Positions 34,811 to 43,493 of a stretch of DNA of 45,478 bases are shown piece after piece. Within the stretch, counting starts at the first letter, position 1. Every line of letters begins with the position of its first letter. The position numbers and the translations under genes are program-made. This DNA is from Ramlibacter sp. (GTDB lineage Bacteria > Pseudomonadota > Gammaproteobacteria > Burkholderiales > Burkholderiaceae_C): positions 1-45,478 of the forward strand of contig JAJTCN010000065.1 in NCBI GenBank assembly GCA_021323335.1. The letters run 5' to 3'. Under the pieces are notes generated by a model, which was given only the letters and a program-made list of their open reading frames with translations, did no database searches and had not been told where the DNA came from.

Positions 34811-35584
34811 CTAGGCGTCCGCGCGCAGCACCGTTTGGGCAAGGCACAGGTCGGCCCAGGCCCGGCCCTTGTCCGGCAGGTTGTGCAGCAGGTATTTCGG
34901 GTGGAAAGTCACCACCACGGGCACGTCGCCATAGCGATGGACGCGGCCGCGCAGGCGGCCCGGCGGCTCGTTCACCTGCAGCAGCATTTGCACGGCGAAC
35001 CGGCCCATGGCCAGGATCACCCGGGGCCGCAGCAGTTCGACCTGGCGCTGGAGCACCAGGGCCCAGCGGGCGGCTTCCTCCGCCTCGCGCTCGCGGTCGT
35101 CGGGCAGGCGGCACTTGAAGGCGTTGGTCAGGTACGCGCCGCGGCGGCGGCTGGCGCCCACGGCCTGCAGCATGTTGTCCAGCAGCTTGCCTTCGTCGCC
35201 GGCAAAGGGGGCGCCGCGGCGCAGCTCCTCCTCCACCGGCGGGTCGCCGACGCACAGCCAGTCCGGCTGCCGGTCGCCTTCGCCGAAGACGGGCTTGCGC
35301 CGCAGGGCCGAAGCCCAGTCGCCCACCACCTGCTCCAGCGCCTCCCAGCCGAGGCCGTCGACGCCGTCCCCGGACGGAATGCGCACGGCGGCCGGGGCGA
35401 CGGCGGTGGCAACCGCGGCCAAGGGCGCCGGCGCCGCCGCCGGTGCAGGCGGCGCAGGGGCGCGGGCGGCCACGGCCTCGCGGACGGCAGGGGCGACGTC
35501 GTCCCTGCCCGGCACCGGCTCCGGCACGAAGACGCGGACACCCATTTCCGCCAGCATGGCGCGTTGCCGCGGGGAGAGGTTCAC
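34811..35584 (-). CDS. uracil-DNA glycosylase (family 4-like)
   Basis: A 257-residue DNA repair enzyme that should excise uracil from DNA. The first 100 residues are a variable Ala/Pro-rich region; the catalytic part shows CVGDPPVEEELRRGAPFAGDEGKLLDNML, YLTNAFKCRLP, ILAMGRFAVQMLL and the HPKYLLHN motif (HPSxLLR in other family 4/5 members). Four-cysteine FeS ligands typical of family 4 are only partly visible, so the exact family is uncertain. The start is a GTG at 35584 overlapping the rimI stop (GTGA), followed by the conserved LSPRQRAMLAEMG. It is the third gene of a tsaB-rimI-udg operon. Confidence 0.85.
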   Translation of the reverse strand: MNLSPRQRAMLAEMGVRVFVPEPVPGRDDVAPAVREAVAARAPAPPAPAAAPAPLAAVATAVAPAAVRIPSGDGVDGLGWEALEQVVGDWASALRRKPVFGEGDRQPDWLCVGDPPVEEELRRGAPFAGDEGKLLDNMLQAVGASRRRGAYLTNAFKCRLPDDREREAEEAARWALVLQRQVELLRPRVILAMGRFAVQMLLQVNEPPGRLRGRVHRYGDVPVVVTFHPKYLLHNLPDKGRAWADLCLAQTVLRADA

Positions 35585-36045
35585 AGCTTGTAGCTCATGA
35601 CGATGGCGTCTTCCCGGCCCTGGTCGGCCGGGTAGTAGCCACGGCGCTCGCCGACGCGCCGGAAGCCGTAGCGCTGGTAGACCTGCTGCGCCCGCAGGTT
35701 GGTGGTGCGCACTTCGAGCCAGAGCCACTGGGCCCCTTGCGCGCGCGACCAGATCGCCAGCGCATCGAGCATGACGCGTCCCCAGCCCTGGCCCTGCCAG
35801 GCCGGCTCCACCGTGATGTTCAGGAGGTGCACTTCGTCGACGCCCAGCATGGCGACGAAGTAGCCGAGCACCGCATCCCCCGCGCCGAGGATCTGGGCGT
35901 GGTAGCCCGACCGCAGGGAATCGGCGAAGTTGCCGCGGGTCCACGGGTGGGCATAGGCGCGCCGCTCGATGGCGACCACGTGCTCCAGGCGGTCCTCGGT
36001 CATGGGCTCGAAGCCCGCTTCCATGCTCTTGAAAACTGCGCTCAT
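35581..36045 (-). CDS. rimI: ribosomal protein S18-alanine N-acetyltransferase
   Basis: A 154-residue GNAT-family acetyltransferase. The acetyl-CoA motif is VEPAWQGQGWGRVML, preceded by LLNITV and followed by WLEVRTTNLRAQQVYQRYGFRRVG, both typical of RimI, which acetylates the N-terminal alanine of ribosomal protein S18. It overlaps tsaB (ATGA) upstream and the glycosylase downstream, the usual tsaB-rimI arrangement. Confidence 0.93.
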   Translation of the reverse strand: MSAVFKSMEAGFEPMTEDRLEHVVAIERRAYAHPWTRGNFADSLRSGYHAQILGAGDAVLGYFVAMLGVDEVHLLNITVEPAWQGQGWGRVMLDALAIWSRAQGAQWLWLEVRTTNLRAQQVYQRYGFRRVGERRGYYPADQGREDAIVMSYKL

Positions 36046-36758
36046 GTCGGTTCCGCCGCGTCGGCCGCGCGCCGCGCCTCCTTGCGCGCGCGGTCGGCCG
36101 CGCGCTCTTCGGTAGTTTGCGCCACTTTGTCCCGGATGTAGAGCGGCAGGGCCTGCGCGGCGGGATGGGCGGCCTGCCCGGCGAGCCCGGCGGGCGCCAG
36201 CCGCAGCAGGGCGGCGGCGGTGGGCAGCGCGGTGACGCGCGCGCCTGCGAACGGCAGCCGGGCGGCCAGCGCTTCCCCCACGTTGCCCGCGATCGTCCAG
36301 CCGGCCGGCACCTGCACCTCCTCCGTCCGCGCCAGCGCCGGCGGGGTGCGGGTGGTCCAGCCGTCGCCCACGCGCTCGTAGGCGGCGAAGTAGACCTCGC
36401 CCATGCGCGCGTCGAGCAGCGCCACCACCCGCGTTGCGCCGCTGAGTCCCCGCGCTTCCTCCGCCACGGCCAGCAGCGTATCGATCGGCAGCACCGGCAC
36501 GCCGGCGCCGAAACCGAGGCCCTGCGCCACCGCGGCGGCCGTGCGCAGCCCGGTGAAGGAGCCGGGCCCGCGGCCGAAGGCGATGGCGTCCAGTGCCGCG
36601 AGCGTGAGGCCGGAGCGCGCCAGCATGTCCTCGATCACGGGAATCAGGCTGGCGGACGCCTGCGGCCCGCCCGCCGCCGTGTGCTCCAGCACGGCCGTGC
36701 CGGCCGCGACGGCCACGGACAGCGTCTCGGTGCTGGTGTCGAAGGCGAGGAGGTTCAC
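36042..36758 (-). CDS. tsaB: tRNA threonylcarbamoyladenosine biosynthesis protein TsaB
   Basis: A 238-residue member of the Kae1/TsaD-related ASKHA fold; TsaB partners TsaD and TsaE in adding the threonylcarbamoyl group to A37 of ANN-decoding tRNAs. Landmarks are NLLAFDTSTETLSVA, FGRGPGSFTGLRTAAAVAQGL, VALLDARMGEVYFA. The GTG at 36758 is chosen because the protein then begins with the conserved LLAFDTST; longer frames read into the divergent dacB region. Its stop overlaps rimI. The C-terminus has an Arg/Ala-rich tail. tsaC, which makes the substrate threonylcarbamoyl-AMP, lies about 3 kb away. Confidence 0.9.
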   Translation of the reverse strand: MNLLAFDTSTETLSVAVAAGTAVLEHTAAGGPQASASLIPVIEDMLARSGLTLAALDAIAFGRGPGSFTGLRTAAAVAQGLGFGAGVPVLPIDTLLAVAEEARGLSGATRVVALLDARMGEVYFAAYERVGDGWTTRTPPALARTEEVQVPAGWTIAGNVGEALAARLPFAGARVTALPTAAALLRLAPAGLAGQAAHPAAQALPLYIRDKVAQTTEERAADRARKEARRAADAAEPT

Positions 36759-36805
36759 ATCGGGTTCCGGCAACCCGCCATTATCGAAGCAACGGCCAAA
36801 CCATA

Positions 36806-38200
36806 ATGGCGCGCATGAAGTACCGGACACTCGCCTGCTGCCTGTTCGCCTGGGCCGGCGCCACGGCCTCCGCCCAGGGGCTGCCCGCGGAGGTGGAGAA
36901 CGCCCTGGCCGAAGCCGGCCTGCCGCGCGACGCCGTGGTCATGCTGGTGGCGCCCGCGGAAGGCGGCCCGGCCCGCGTGGCGCACCGGGTGGACGTCCGC
37001 GTGAACCCCGCCTCCATCACCAAGCTGGCCACCACGCTGGCCGGGCTGGAACTGCTGGGCCCGACCTACACCTGGAGCACCCCGGTCTATTTCGACGGCC
37101 CGGTGCGCGACGGCGTGCTGCAGGGCAACCTGGTCATCAAGGGCCAGGGCGACCCGAAACTGGTGATCGAGCGCCTGTGGCTGCTGCTCAAGCGCGTGCA
37201 GGCCATGGGGGTGCGCAGCATCGCCGGCGACATCGTCCTGGACCGGACGGCCTTCGCGGTGCCTGCGCGGGATCCGGGCGCGTTCGACGGCGAGCCGCTG
37301 CGCCCCTACAACGCCAGCCCGGATGCGCTGCTGGTCAATTTCAAGGCCGTGACCGTGACGTTCACGCCGCAGGACGGCCAGGCCCGGGTGCGCACCGAAC
37401 CGGCGCTGGGCGGCGTGCAATGGCCGGCGAGCGTGCCGCTGGCAAGCGGCGCGTGCGGCGACTGGATCACGCCCCTGCAGGCCGACTTCCGCAATCCGGC
37501 GCGGGTCCGATTCCCCGGCACCTTTCCCGCCGCCTGCGGCGAGCGGACCTGGCAGATCGCCTTTCCCGATCCCGCGGGCTATGCGGCCCGCGCGATCGCC
37601 GCCACCTGGCGCGACATCGGCGGGGAGCTGCGCGGCCAGGTGCGCGACGGGCCCGTGCCGGCGGGCGCCAGGCCGGCCTTCGAATTCGCCTCGCCATCGC
37701 TGGCCGAAGTCATCCGCGACATCAACAAGTTCAGCAACAACGTGATGGCCCAGCAGCTGTTCCTCACGCTCAGCCTGCAGCAGCGCTCCAGCGGCACGCT
37801 CGAAGGCTCGCGCGACGTGCTGGCGGCGTGGTGGCGTGACCGCTTCGGCGGCGAGGTGCCGGTCACCGACAACGGCTCCGGCCTGTCGCGCACGGAGAGC
37901 GTCACCGCAGGCCAGCTCGGCCAGCTGCTGCAGGCCGCCTGGGTTTCGCCGCTGATGCCCGATTTCGTGGCGTCGCTGCCCGCGCTGGGCCTGGACGGCA
38001 CCTTGCGGCGCAGCCGCCAGAACATCGGCCTGGCCCACCTGAAGACCGGCAGCCTGGTGGACGTGGCCGGGGTGGCCGGCTACGTCCACGGCCCGCAAGG
38101 CCGCCGCTACGTGCTGGTGGCCATCGCCAACCACCCGCGCGCCTCGGCCGTGCGCGGCGTGGCGCAGGCGCTGGTGCAATGGGCCGCCCGCCAGCCCTGA
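36806..38200 (+). CDS. dacB: D-alanyl-D-alanine carboxypeptidase/endopeptidase (PBP4)
   Basis: A 464-residue periplasmic serine peptidase of the S13 family that trims or cleaves peptidoglycan cross-links. A signal peptide covers about residues 1-24 (LACCLFAWAGATASAQ). All three penicillin-binding motifs are present: SITK in NPASITKLATT, SNN in INKFSNNVMAQQL, and KTG in HLKTGSLVDVAG. Length is normal. Two ATG codons, 36806 and 36815, are possible; neither has a strong ribosome site. It is divergent from tsaB and followed by a hairpin that serves the convergent gene. Confidence 0.94.
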   Translation: MARMKYRTLACCLFAWAGATASAQGLPAEVENALAEAGLPRDAVVMLVAPAEGGPARVAHRVDVRVNPASITKLATTLAGLELLGPTYTWSTPVYFDGPVRDGVLQGNLVIKGQGDPKLVIERLWLLLKRVQAMGVRSIAGDIVLDRTAFAVPARDPGAFDGEPLRPYNASPDALLVNFKAVTVTFTPQDGQARVRTEPALGGVQWPASVPLASGACGDWITPLQADFRNPARVRFPGTFPAACGERTWQIAFPDPAGYAARAIAATWRDIGGELRGQVRDGPVPAGARPAFEFASPSLAEVIRDINKFSNNVMAQQLFLTLSLQQRSSGTLEGSRDVLAAWWRDRFGGEVPVTDNGSGLSRTESVTAGQLGQLLQAAWVSPLMPDFVASLPALGLDGTLRRSRQNIGLAHLKTGSLVDVAGVAGYVHGPQGRRYVLVAIANHPRASAVRGVAQALVQWAARQP

Positions 38201-38211
38201 CGCGGCGCCCG

Positions 38212-38237
38212 GAAAAAGGGCCCCGCGCAGGGGGCCC
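38212..38237 (-). terminator. rho-independent terminator of the SGNH lipoprotein gene
   Basis: Read on the minus strand, GGGGCCC-class stem (38237-38231 with 38224-38218, loop of six) is followed directly by TTTTTCC. It lies 9 bases past the stop of the minus-strand gene and just past the dacB stop on the other strand, so it may stop both. Confidence 0.75.
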
Positions 38238-38246
38238 CGGTGGACG

Positions 38247-39206
38247 CTAGAACCGCTCCTTGATCCGGCCGGAGGCGTAGTCGCCGAACAGCAGATGCCC
38301 GCGCGGCGTCGGATAGACGCGGTCGGCGAACAGGAAGAACGTGTACTCCTCACGGCCGGCGGCGAGCGTGTCGGGCGTGCACAGGTTCGAGTTCACTTCG
38401 CCGGCGCCGGTGCCGATGCCGGGACCCGGATCCACCGAGGTGCAGACGTAGGCCGAGGGCGCAGTCTCGGCAAGGTCGTAGCTCGTGGGGCTGCCCGTGA
38501 CGAGGTTGAAGAACAGCGCCGCATCGACGTACAGGACGCTCTCGCCGAGATCGACGACCGACACCAGGAACTGCTGGTTGAACCGGGTGCTGGCGCGTTC
38601 CAGCAAATCTGCCCGCCCGGTCTCGAACGCCCAGGGCGAGCGGCCCAGGTTGTAGGGACCCGCGACGATGACGTGCTCGGCTCCGGCATCCACCAGGCGC
38701 CGCACCTGGGTGCCCAGGTCGCGGCCCGCCTTCTCGACGGCGGCCAGCATCTCCTGTTCGTCTTGCGCGTCGGTGAGCACCGCCTGCACTTCGGCGATGA
38801 CGTCCGAAGTGCCCGCGCTGACCAGGATCATGTCCTCGTCGGAGAGCGTCCCGGTGGCCAGGAAGGCGTCGATCTGCTCCTTCACGGTGGGCGTCGCGTT
38901 GTTGCCGGCGGCGTCCGGCTTGGCCAGCACGCGCGCGTTGCCGGTGGCGTAGCCGAAGCCCCCGCTCGACGAGGGCTCCAGCGTCAGCCCGTACTGCGCG
39001 GCCACGTACTCCGTCCACACGTTGATGGTGCCGTCGTTGACGGTGTAGCGCGCCCCGTTCTGGCCCACGTCCCCCATGGCGTCGCCGAATGCAACGATCC
39101 GCGAAGGGGTGAACGGGTCCACGATGTCGCCGCCGCCGCAGGATGCCAGCAGCAGGACCGACGCACAGGCCGCCAGCCAGCCGCGCCGCAACCATTGAGT
39201 TGCCAT
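38247..39206 (-). CDS. SGNH/GDSL-fold lipoprotein with substituted catalytic Ser and His
   Basis: A 319-residue lipoprotein (LLLASC lipobox, Cys23). The overall pattern is that of a secreted SGNH hydrolase of the autotransporter/Burkholderiales type: block I at residues 37-46 IVAFGDAMGD, block III-like LVSAGTSDVI, VAGPYNLGRSP, and block V near the C-terminus FADRVYPTPRGHLLFGDYA. In active members block I is GDSxSD and block V is DxVHPT. Here the nucleophile position is Ala43 and the catalytic His position is Tyr298 (codons GCC and TAT), so hydrolase activity is unlikely by the usual mechanism. The start at 39206 has GGAAAG upstream. It may have a structural or binding role. Confidence 0.78.
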   Translation of the reverse strand: MATQWLRRGWLAACASVLLLASCGGGDIVDPFTPSRIVAFGDAMGDVGQNGARYTVNDGTINVWTEYVAAQYGLTLEPSSSGGFGYATGNARVLAKPDAAGNNATPTVKEQIDAFLATGTLSDEDMILVSAGTSDVIAEVQAVLTDAQDEQEMLAAVEKAGRDLGTQVRRLVDAGAEHVIVAGPYNLGRSPWAFETGRADLLERASTRFNQQFLVSVVDLGESVLYVDAALFFNLVTGSPTSYDLAETAPSAYVCTSVDPGPGIGTGAGEVNSNLCTPDTLAAGREEYTFFLFADRVYPTPRGHLLFGDYASGRIKERF

Positions 39207-39265
39207 GATGAAGATCTTTCCGGGTGAAACCGGTGAGTTTACCGACGGTGTGTCAACGCGGGGTT

Positions 39266-40255
39266 TCAGCTCGCCGCGGCGCGGCGCAGGCGGTCCCGCA
39301 CGCCGTCCCAGTCGGGGGTGTCCGGCGGCGCCTCCACCCAGATGAGCTTGACGCCGGCGGCGTCGAAGTCGCGCAGCACCGCGAACAGCTGCCGCGCGGT
39401 CTCGACCGCATCGTCCGGCATGCGCCGGTAGTGCGGCGAACGGGTGCGCAGGGCCGAGCGGGCGTAGACCGCGATGGCGCCGGCGTCCGGGCCCAGCAAG
39501 TCCAGCGCCGTCTGCATGCTCCTGCCGTCCATGAGCCGCACCTTCGCCGCCGGCGCGTAGTGGGCCTCCAGCGTGCCGGAAGCGCGCGGCGCCGCATCCG
39601 GCATCTCCTCGGGCAGCCACAGCCTTTCGCCGCAGGCCTGCTCGATCTGCAAGCGCGTCAGCACGCCGGGACGCAACAGGACCGGATGGGCGCGCGTGCA
39701 GTCGACGATCGCGGACTCGATGCCCACCATGGTGGCGCCGCCGTCGAGCACCAGCAGGCCCTGGTCGAACTCCGACGCAACGTGCGCCGCCGTCGTGGGG
39801 CTGACGCGGCCGAAGCGATTGGCGCTGGGGCCGGCCAGGCCGTCCACCGGCGGCACGGCCTGGGCGCACGCCAGCAGCAAGGCATGGGCGACGGGATGCG
39901 CGGGGCAGCGCAGCCCGATCGAATCCTGGCCGCCCGCGGCCGCCGCGCCGCGCTCCGGCCGGCGCGGCAGGATCAGCGTGAGCGGCCCGGGCCAGAAGGC
40001 CTGCATCAGGCGCCGCGCCACCGGCGGCACCTGCGCGGCAAAGCGCTCCGCGGCCGCGGCATCGGCGACATGGACGATCAGCGGGTGGTCGCTGGGGCGG
40101 CCCTTGGCGGCGAAGATGCCGGCGACCGCAGCGTCATTGCCGGCATCGGCGCCGAGGCCGTAGACCGTTTCCGTGGGAAACGCCACCAGGCCGCCGGCGG
40201 CGAGCACCTGCGCGGCTTGCGCGATGGACCCTGGCAGGCGCCCGTCGAGGATCAT
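39266..40255 (-). CDS. tsaC: L-threonylcarbamoyladenylate synthase (Sua5-type TsaC)
   Basis: A 329-residue two-domain enzyme that makes threonylcarbamoyl-AMP from threonine, bicarbonate and ATP for tRNA t6A synthesis. The YrdC domain spans about residues 1-200 (LVAFPTETVYGLGADA, AKGRPSDHPLIVHV, WPGPLTLILPR, GPSANRFGRVSPTTA, VGIESAIVDC, LLRPG). The C-terminal Sua5 extension begins with ASGTLEAHYAP. Being the long form, it is of the Sua5/YwlC type. It follows purK by 7 bases on the same strand, a common arrangement in Burkholderiales. Confidence 0.93.
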   Translation of the reverse strand: MILDGRLPGSIAQAAQVLAAGGLVAFPTETVYGLGADAGNDAAVAGIFAAKGRPSDHPLIVHVADAAAAERFAAQVPPVARRLMQAFWPGPLTLILPRRPERGAAAAGGQDSIGLRCPAHPVAHALLLACAQAVPPVDGLAGPSANRFGRVSPTTAAHVASEFDQGLLVLDGGATMVGIESAIVDCTRAHPVLLRPGVLTRLQIEQACGERLWLPEEMPDAAPRASGTLEAHYAPAAKVRLMDGRSMQTALDLLGPDAGAIAVYARSALRTRSPHYRRMPDDAVETARQLFAVLRDFDAAGVKLIWVEAPPDTPDWDGVRDRLRRAAAS

Positions 40256-40262
40256 GGCGCGG

Positions 40263-41420
40263 TCAGAAAGGCGCGATGCCGAGGCGCTGCGCGGCCTGCA
40301 GGGCGACCGCCCGCACGGCCTGCGGCGTCTCGCCGGTGACCGTGAGGTGGCCCATCTTGCGGCCCGGCCGCGCGCTCAGCTTGCCGTACAGGTGCAGGTG
40401 CGTGCCCGGCAAGGCCAGCACGGAGGCCCAGTCCGGCGTGGTTTCCGCCGTCCCCCGGCCGAACCACAGGTCGCCCAGCAGGTTCAGCATCAGCGCCGGG
40501 CTGTGCTGGCGCGGCTGCACCAGCGGCAGGCCGGCCAGGGTGCGCACCTGCAGCTCGAACTGCGACACGTCGGCGGCATCCATGCTCCAGTGGCCGCTGT
40601 TGTGCGGCCGCGGCGCCATCTCGTTGACCACCAGCGTGCCGTCGTCCAGCCCGAAGAACTCGACGCACAGCACCCCCACGTAGTCGAGGCCCTCCGCGAT
40701 GCGGCGCGTCGCCTCGATCGCCCGGCGCGCCTGTTCGGCGGGCACGCAGCCTTCGTGCACCTCGGTGACGGCGAGGATGCCGGCGCGGTGCAGGTTGCGC
40801 TGCACCGGCAGGTGCACCATGGCGCCGTCGCGTCCGCGCGCGACCAGCACCGAGCATTCGAAGGCCAGCGGCAGCAGCTTTTCCAGCACGCAATGGGCGC
40901 GGCCCATCCCTTCCCACGCCGCGCGCAGCTCGGCGCGCGTGCCCACGCGGGCCTGCCCCTTGCCGTCGTAGCCCAGCCGCGCGGTCTTCAGGATGCCGGG
41001 CAACAGGTCGTCGCCGACGCTGGCCAGGTCTTCCGCGTCGGCGATCACGGCGTGCGGCGCGCACGGCACGCCGCAGCGCGCGAAGTGCGCCTTCTCCTCG
41101 GCGCGATCCTGCGCGATCGCCACCGCCGCGGCGCCCGGGGCGACCGGCCGGTGTTCGGCCAGGCTGGCCAGCGCGCCGGCGGGAACGTTCTCGAACTCGG
41201 TGGTGATGGCGTCGGCATGGCCGCACAACCGGGCCAGCCCGATCTCGTCGAGGTAGTCCGCCCGCACGTGGTGGTGGCTGACGCGGCCGGCCGGGCTGCC
41301 CTCGTCGGGGTCGAGCACCGCCGTGAAGTAGCCCATGCGCTGGGCGGCATGCACGAACATGCGGCCCAGCTGGCCGCCCCCCATGACGCCCAGCGTGGCG
41401 CCGGGCAACAGCAAGGTCAT
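40263..41420 (-). CDS. purK: 5-(carboxyamino)imidazole ribonucleotide synthase
   Basis: A 385-residue ATP-grasp enzyme converting AIR, bicarbonate and ATP to N5-CAIR in purine synthesis. The N-terminal [12 protein letters not shown], the ATP-grasp segments [14 protein letters not shown] and [18 protein letters not shown], and [17 protein letters not shown] are diagnostic. Its ATG overlaps the purE stop (ATGA), so purE and purK are coupled. Confidence 0.96.
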   Translation of the reverse strand: MTLLLPGATLGVMGGGQLGRMFVHAAQRMGYFTAVLDPDEGSPAGRVSHHHVRADYLDEIGLARLCGHADAITTEFENVPAGALASLAEHRPVAPGAAAVAIAQDRAEEKAHFARCGVPCAPHAVIADAEDLASVGDDLLPGILKTARLGYDGKGQARVGTRAELRAAWEGMGRAHCVLEKLLPLAFECSVLVARGRDGAMVHLPVQRNLHRAGILAVTEVHEGCVPAEQARRAIEATRRIAEGLDYVGVLCVEFFGLDDGTLVVNEMAPRPHNSGHWSMDAADVSQFELQVRTLAGLPLVQPRQHSPALMLNLLGDLWFGRGTAETTPDWASVLALPGTHLHLYGKLSARPGRKMGHLTVTGETPQAVRAVALQAAQRLGIAPF

Positions 41421-41923
41421 TGGCTGTCCTTCGGCGGCAGGGTCATGGCGCGCGCCGCGTCCGTCTGGCGCGCGCGGAACGCCTCGAGCCTGGCGCGCAG
41501 CGCCGGGTCGTGGTTGGCCAGCATGGCCACGGCGAACAGCGCGGCGTTGGCTGCGCCGGCGGCGCCGATGGCGAAGGTGGCCACCGGGATGCCCTTGGGC
41601 ATCTGGACGATGCTGTGCAGCGAATCGACGCCTTGCAGGTGCCGGCTGGCCACCGGAACGCCCAGTACCGGCACCGTGGTTTTCGCCGCCAGCATGCCGG
41701 GCAGGTGGGCCGCGCCGCCCGCGCCTGCGATGATCGCCTTCAAGCCGCGGCCGGCCGCGGCCTCGGCGTAGGCGAACATGTCGTCGGGCATGCGGTGGGC
41801 GGAGACGACCTTCGCCTCGTGGGGGATGCCGAATTCCTGGAGAATCTGTACCGCGTGCAGCAGGGTGTCCCAGTCGCTGCTGGACCCCATGACGACCCCG
41901 ACGGACACGGCGCTCATGTTCAT
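41417..41923 (-). CDS. purE: 5-(carboxyamino)imidazole ribonucleotide mutase
   Basis: A 168-residue class I PurE that converts N5-CAIR to CAIR. The signatures [25 protein letters not shown] and [13 protein letters not shown] are intact. Two starts are possible: 41923 (GGGA five bases upstream) and 41917 (MSAVSVG). The first has the better ribosome site. It is followed by purK and tsaC. The companion purC is about 2.4 kb away on the same strand, beyond four inserted genes. Confidence 0.95.
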   Translation of the reverse strand: MNMSAVSVGVVMGSSSDWDTLLHAVQILQEFGIPHEAKVVSAHRMPDDMFAYAEAAAGRGLKAIIAGAGGAAHLPGMLAAKTTVPVLGVPVASRHLQGVDSLHSIVQMPKGIPVATFAIGAAGAANAALFAVAMLANHDPALRARLEAFRARQTDAARAMTLPPKDSQ

Positions 41924-41977
41924 AGAATTCCCGTAGAAGAAGCCTGATTTTACTTTTAGCGAGCCGAGCGACCCCGC

Positions 41978-42865
41978 ATGATCGACATCACCACCGAGAA
42001 CTTCGAACAGGAGGTCATCGCCGCCTCCATGAGCCAGCCGGTGCTGGTGGACTTCTGGGCGCCCTGGTGCGGGCCCTGCAAGGCCATCGGCCCGATCCTG
42101 GAGAAGCTGGAGGGTGAATACGGCGGCGGCTTCAAGCTGGCGAAGATCAACTCCGACGAGGAACAGCAGCTGGCGGGCGCGTTCGGCATCCGCAGCATCC
42201 CCACCATCGTCCTGATGAAGAACGGCCAGCCGGTCGACGGCTTCATGGGCGCGCTGCCGGAAGGCAAGGTCCGGGAGTTCCTGGACAAGCACGTGCAGGC
42301 CCTGGAGCAGGAGCCGGAGGAAGAGGAGTTCGCGGCCGAACCCGAAGCGGAGGACCCCGCCGCGCGACTGGAAAAGCTGCAGCATGCGGTGGCCACCGAC
42401 CCCGCCAACGACGACGCCCGCTTCGACTACGTGAAGGCGCTGCTGCTGGCCGGCCGCGAGGCCGACGCCCGCCGGGCCTTCGAGCCGGTGGCGGCCAAGG
42501 CGGCCGCGATCCGCAAGGTGGATGCGCTGGCCCGGTGGCTGGACGCGCTGGGCTTTGCCGCGAGCAAGCCGTCGCCCGCCGGCCTCGACGCCAGGATCGC
42601 CGCCAACAAGCGCGACTTCCAGGCCCGTTTCGACCGCGCCCGCCTGCTGATGGCGCAGCAGCAGTGGACGGCCGCCATGGACGAACTGCTGGAGATCCTG
42701 ATGCGCGACAAGGCCTGGAGCGAGGACCTCGCCCGCAAGACCTACATCGCCATCCTGGAGATCATCGAGCCGCCGAAACCGAAGGTCGCCGAGGGGCAGA
42801 TCCCGCCGGACGATCCGGTGGTGGCGACGTACCGGCGGCGGTTGTCGAGCGTGGTGCTCTCGTAA
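41978..42865 (+). CDS. thioredoxin-fold co-chaperone (YbbN/CnoX-like)
   Basis: A 295-residue cytoplasmic protein: an N-terminal thioredoxin domain (residues 1-107) with WAPWCGPCK (Cys31, Cys34) and the cis-Pro segment [12 protein letters not shown], an acidic linker ([16 protein letters not shown]), then TPR-like helices ([41 protein letters not shown]). This matches YbbN/CnoX, a holdase that protects proteins from oxidation and passes them to DnaK/GroEL. Unlike E. coli YbbN, which has SxxC, this one keeps both cysteines and so could be redox active. It is divergent from purE and followed by a large inverted repeat. Confidence 0.88.
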   Translation: MIDITTENFEQEVIAASMSQPVLVDFWAPWCGPCKAIGPILEKLEGEYGGGFKLAKINSDEEQQLAGAFGIRSIPTIVLMKNGQPVDGFMGALPEGKVREFLDKHVQALEQEPEEEEFAAEPEAEDPAARLEKLQHAVATDPANDDARFDYVKALLLAGREADARRAFEPVAAKAAAIRKVDALARWLDALGFAASKPSPAGLDARIAANKRDFQARFDRARLLMAQQQWTAAMDELLEILMRDKAWSEDLARKTYIAILEIIEPPKPKVAEGQIPPDDPVVATYRRRLSSVVLS

Positions 42866-42871
42866 GCGGGC

Positions 42872-42950
42872 ATGTCGGGGTCGGCTGTCGCCGAACCCGA
42901 CCTACGAGTACTACCGTGTAGGTCGGGTTGCGCGCAGCGCACCCCGACAT
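42872..42950. repeat. nested inverted repeat between convergent genes
   Basis: The outer arms ATGTCGGGGT (42872-42881) and ACCCCGACAT (42941-42950) and the inner arms AACCCGACCTAC (42894-42905) and GTAGGTCGGGTT (42918-42929) are perfect inverse complements. It fills the gap between the ybbN-like gene and the convergent hypothetical gene whose stop follows at 42951. It could act as a bidirectional terminator or be a dispersed element; only one copy is in this window. Confidence 0.8.
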
Positions 42951-43373
42951 TCACCGCGTGAGCATCACCACCCGCTCGCCCGGCACCCGCACCCGCAGCT
43001 CCACCAGCTCGCCGCCGGTGCGCAGTTTCGGGAAGGCAACACCTTCGATATCAACGACGCCGGCGGACAGCGCCGGTACATCGGTCTTGCGCCCGGCCGG
43101 CTCGCCATCGGCGTTGAGCAGCGGCTGGTCCCCATTGCAGCGGGACAGCAGGGCCGGCTGCGACAGCTGCACCTGCTTCGCGACCGCGATGGCCTGCCGC
43201 CCGCTGCCTGCCAGCGCCCGCCCGTTGGCGCCCAGCAGCTGGACGCCGGCCAGGCGCGGCGCCCAGGCGCCCTCGCTCAGTCGGCCGGCGACGATGCACT
43301 GCGCGTCGGATTGCGCGAACGCCGGCGCGGCCAGCACCGCGGCGGCGGCCAGGAGGAGGAGTTTGGCTTTCAT
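42951..43373 (-). CDS. exported hypothetical protein
   Basis: A 140-residue protein with a clear signal peptide (MKAKLLLLAAAAVLAAPAFAQ). The mature part has two or three cysteines (DAQCIVAGRLSEG, LLSRCNGDQPL) and a C-terminal beta-rich region (GVAFPKLRTGGELVELRVRV). I do not recognise a family. It is convergent with the ybbN-like gene and divergent from the Met/Gly-rich lipoprotein gene, with 120 bases between starts, and so may belong to the same stress island. Confidence 0.7.
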   Translation of the reverse strand: MKAKLLLLAAAAVLAAPAFAQSDAQCIVAGRLSEGAWAPRLAGVQLLGANGRALAGSGRQAIAVAKQVQLSQPALLSRCNGDQPLLNADGEPAGRKTDVPALSAGVVDIEGVAFPKLRTGGELVELRVRVPGERVVMLTR

Positions 43374-43493
43374 CGAACCAGCATAGCGCGCGACCGGCGG
43401 TCGTTGGCGCCCTTTCTGCAACATTCGCCACGTTTGCCGCAGATCAAGTCGCGGCTGGCGTGACGGCCTATGGTTGCAGCACTGGAGCCCGAC

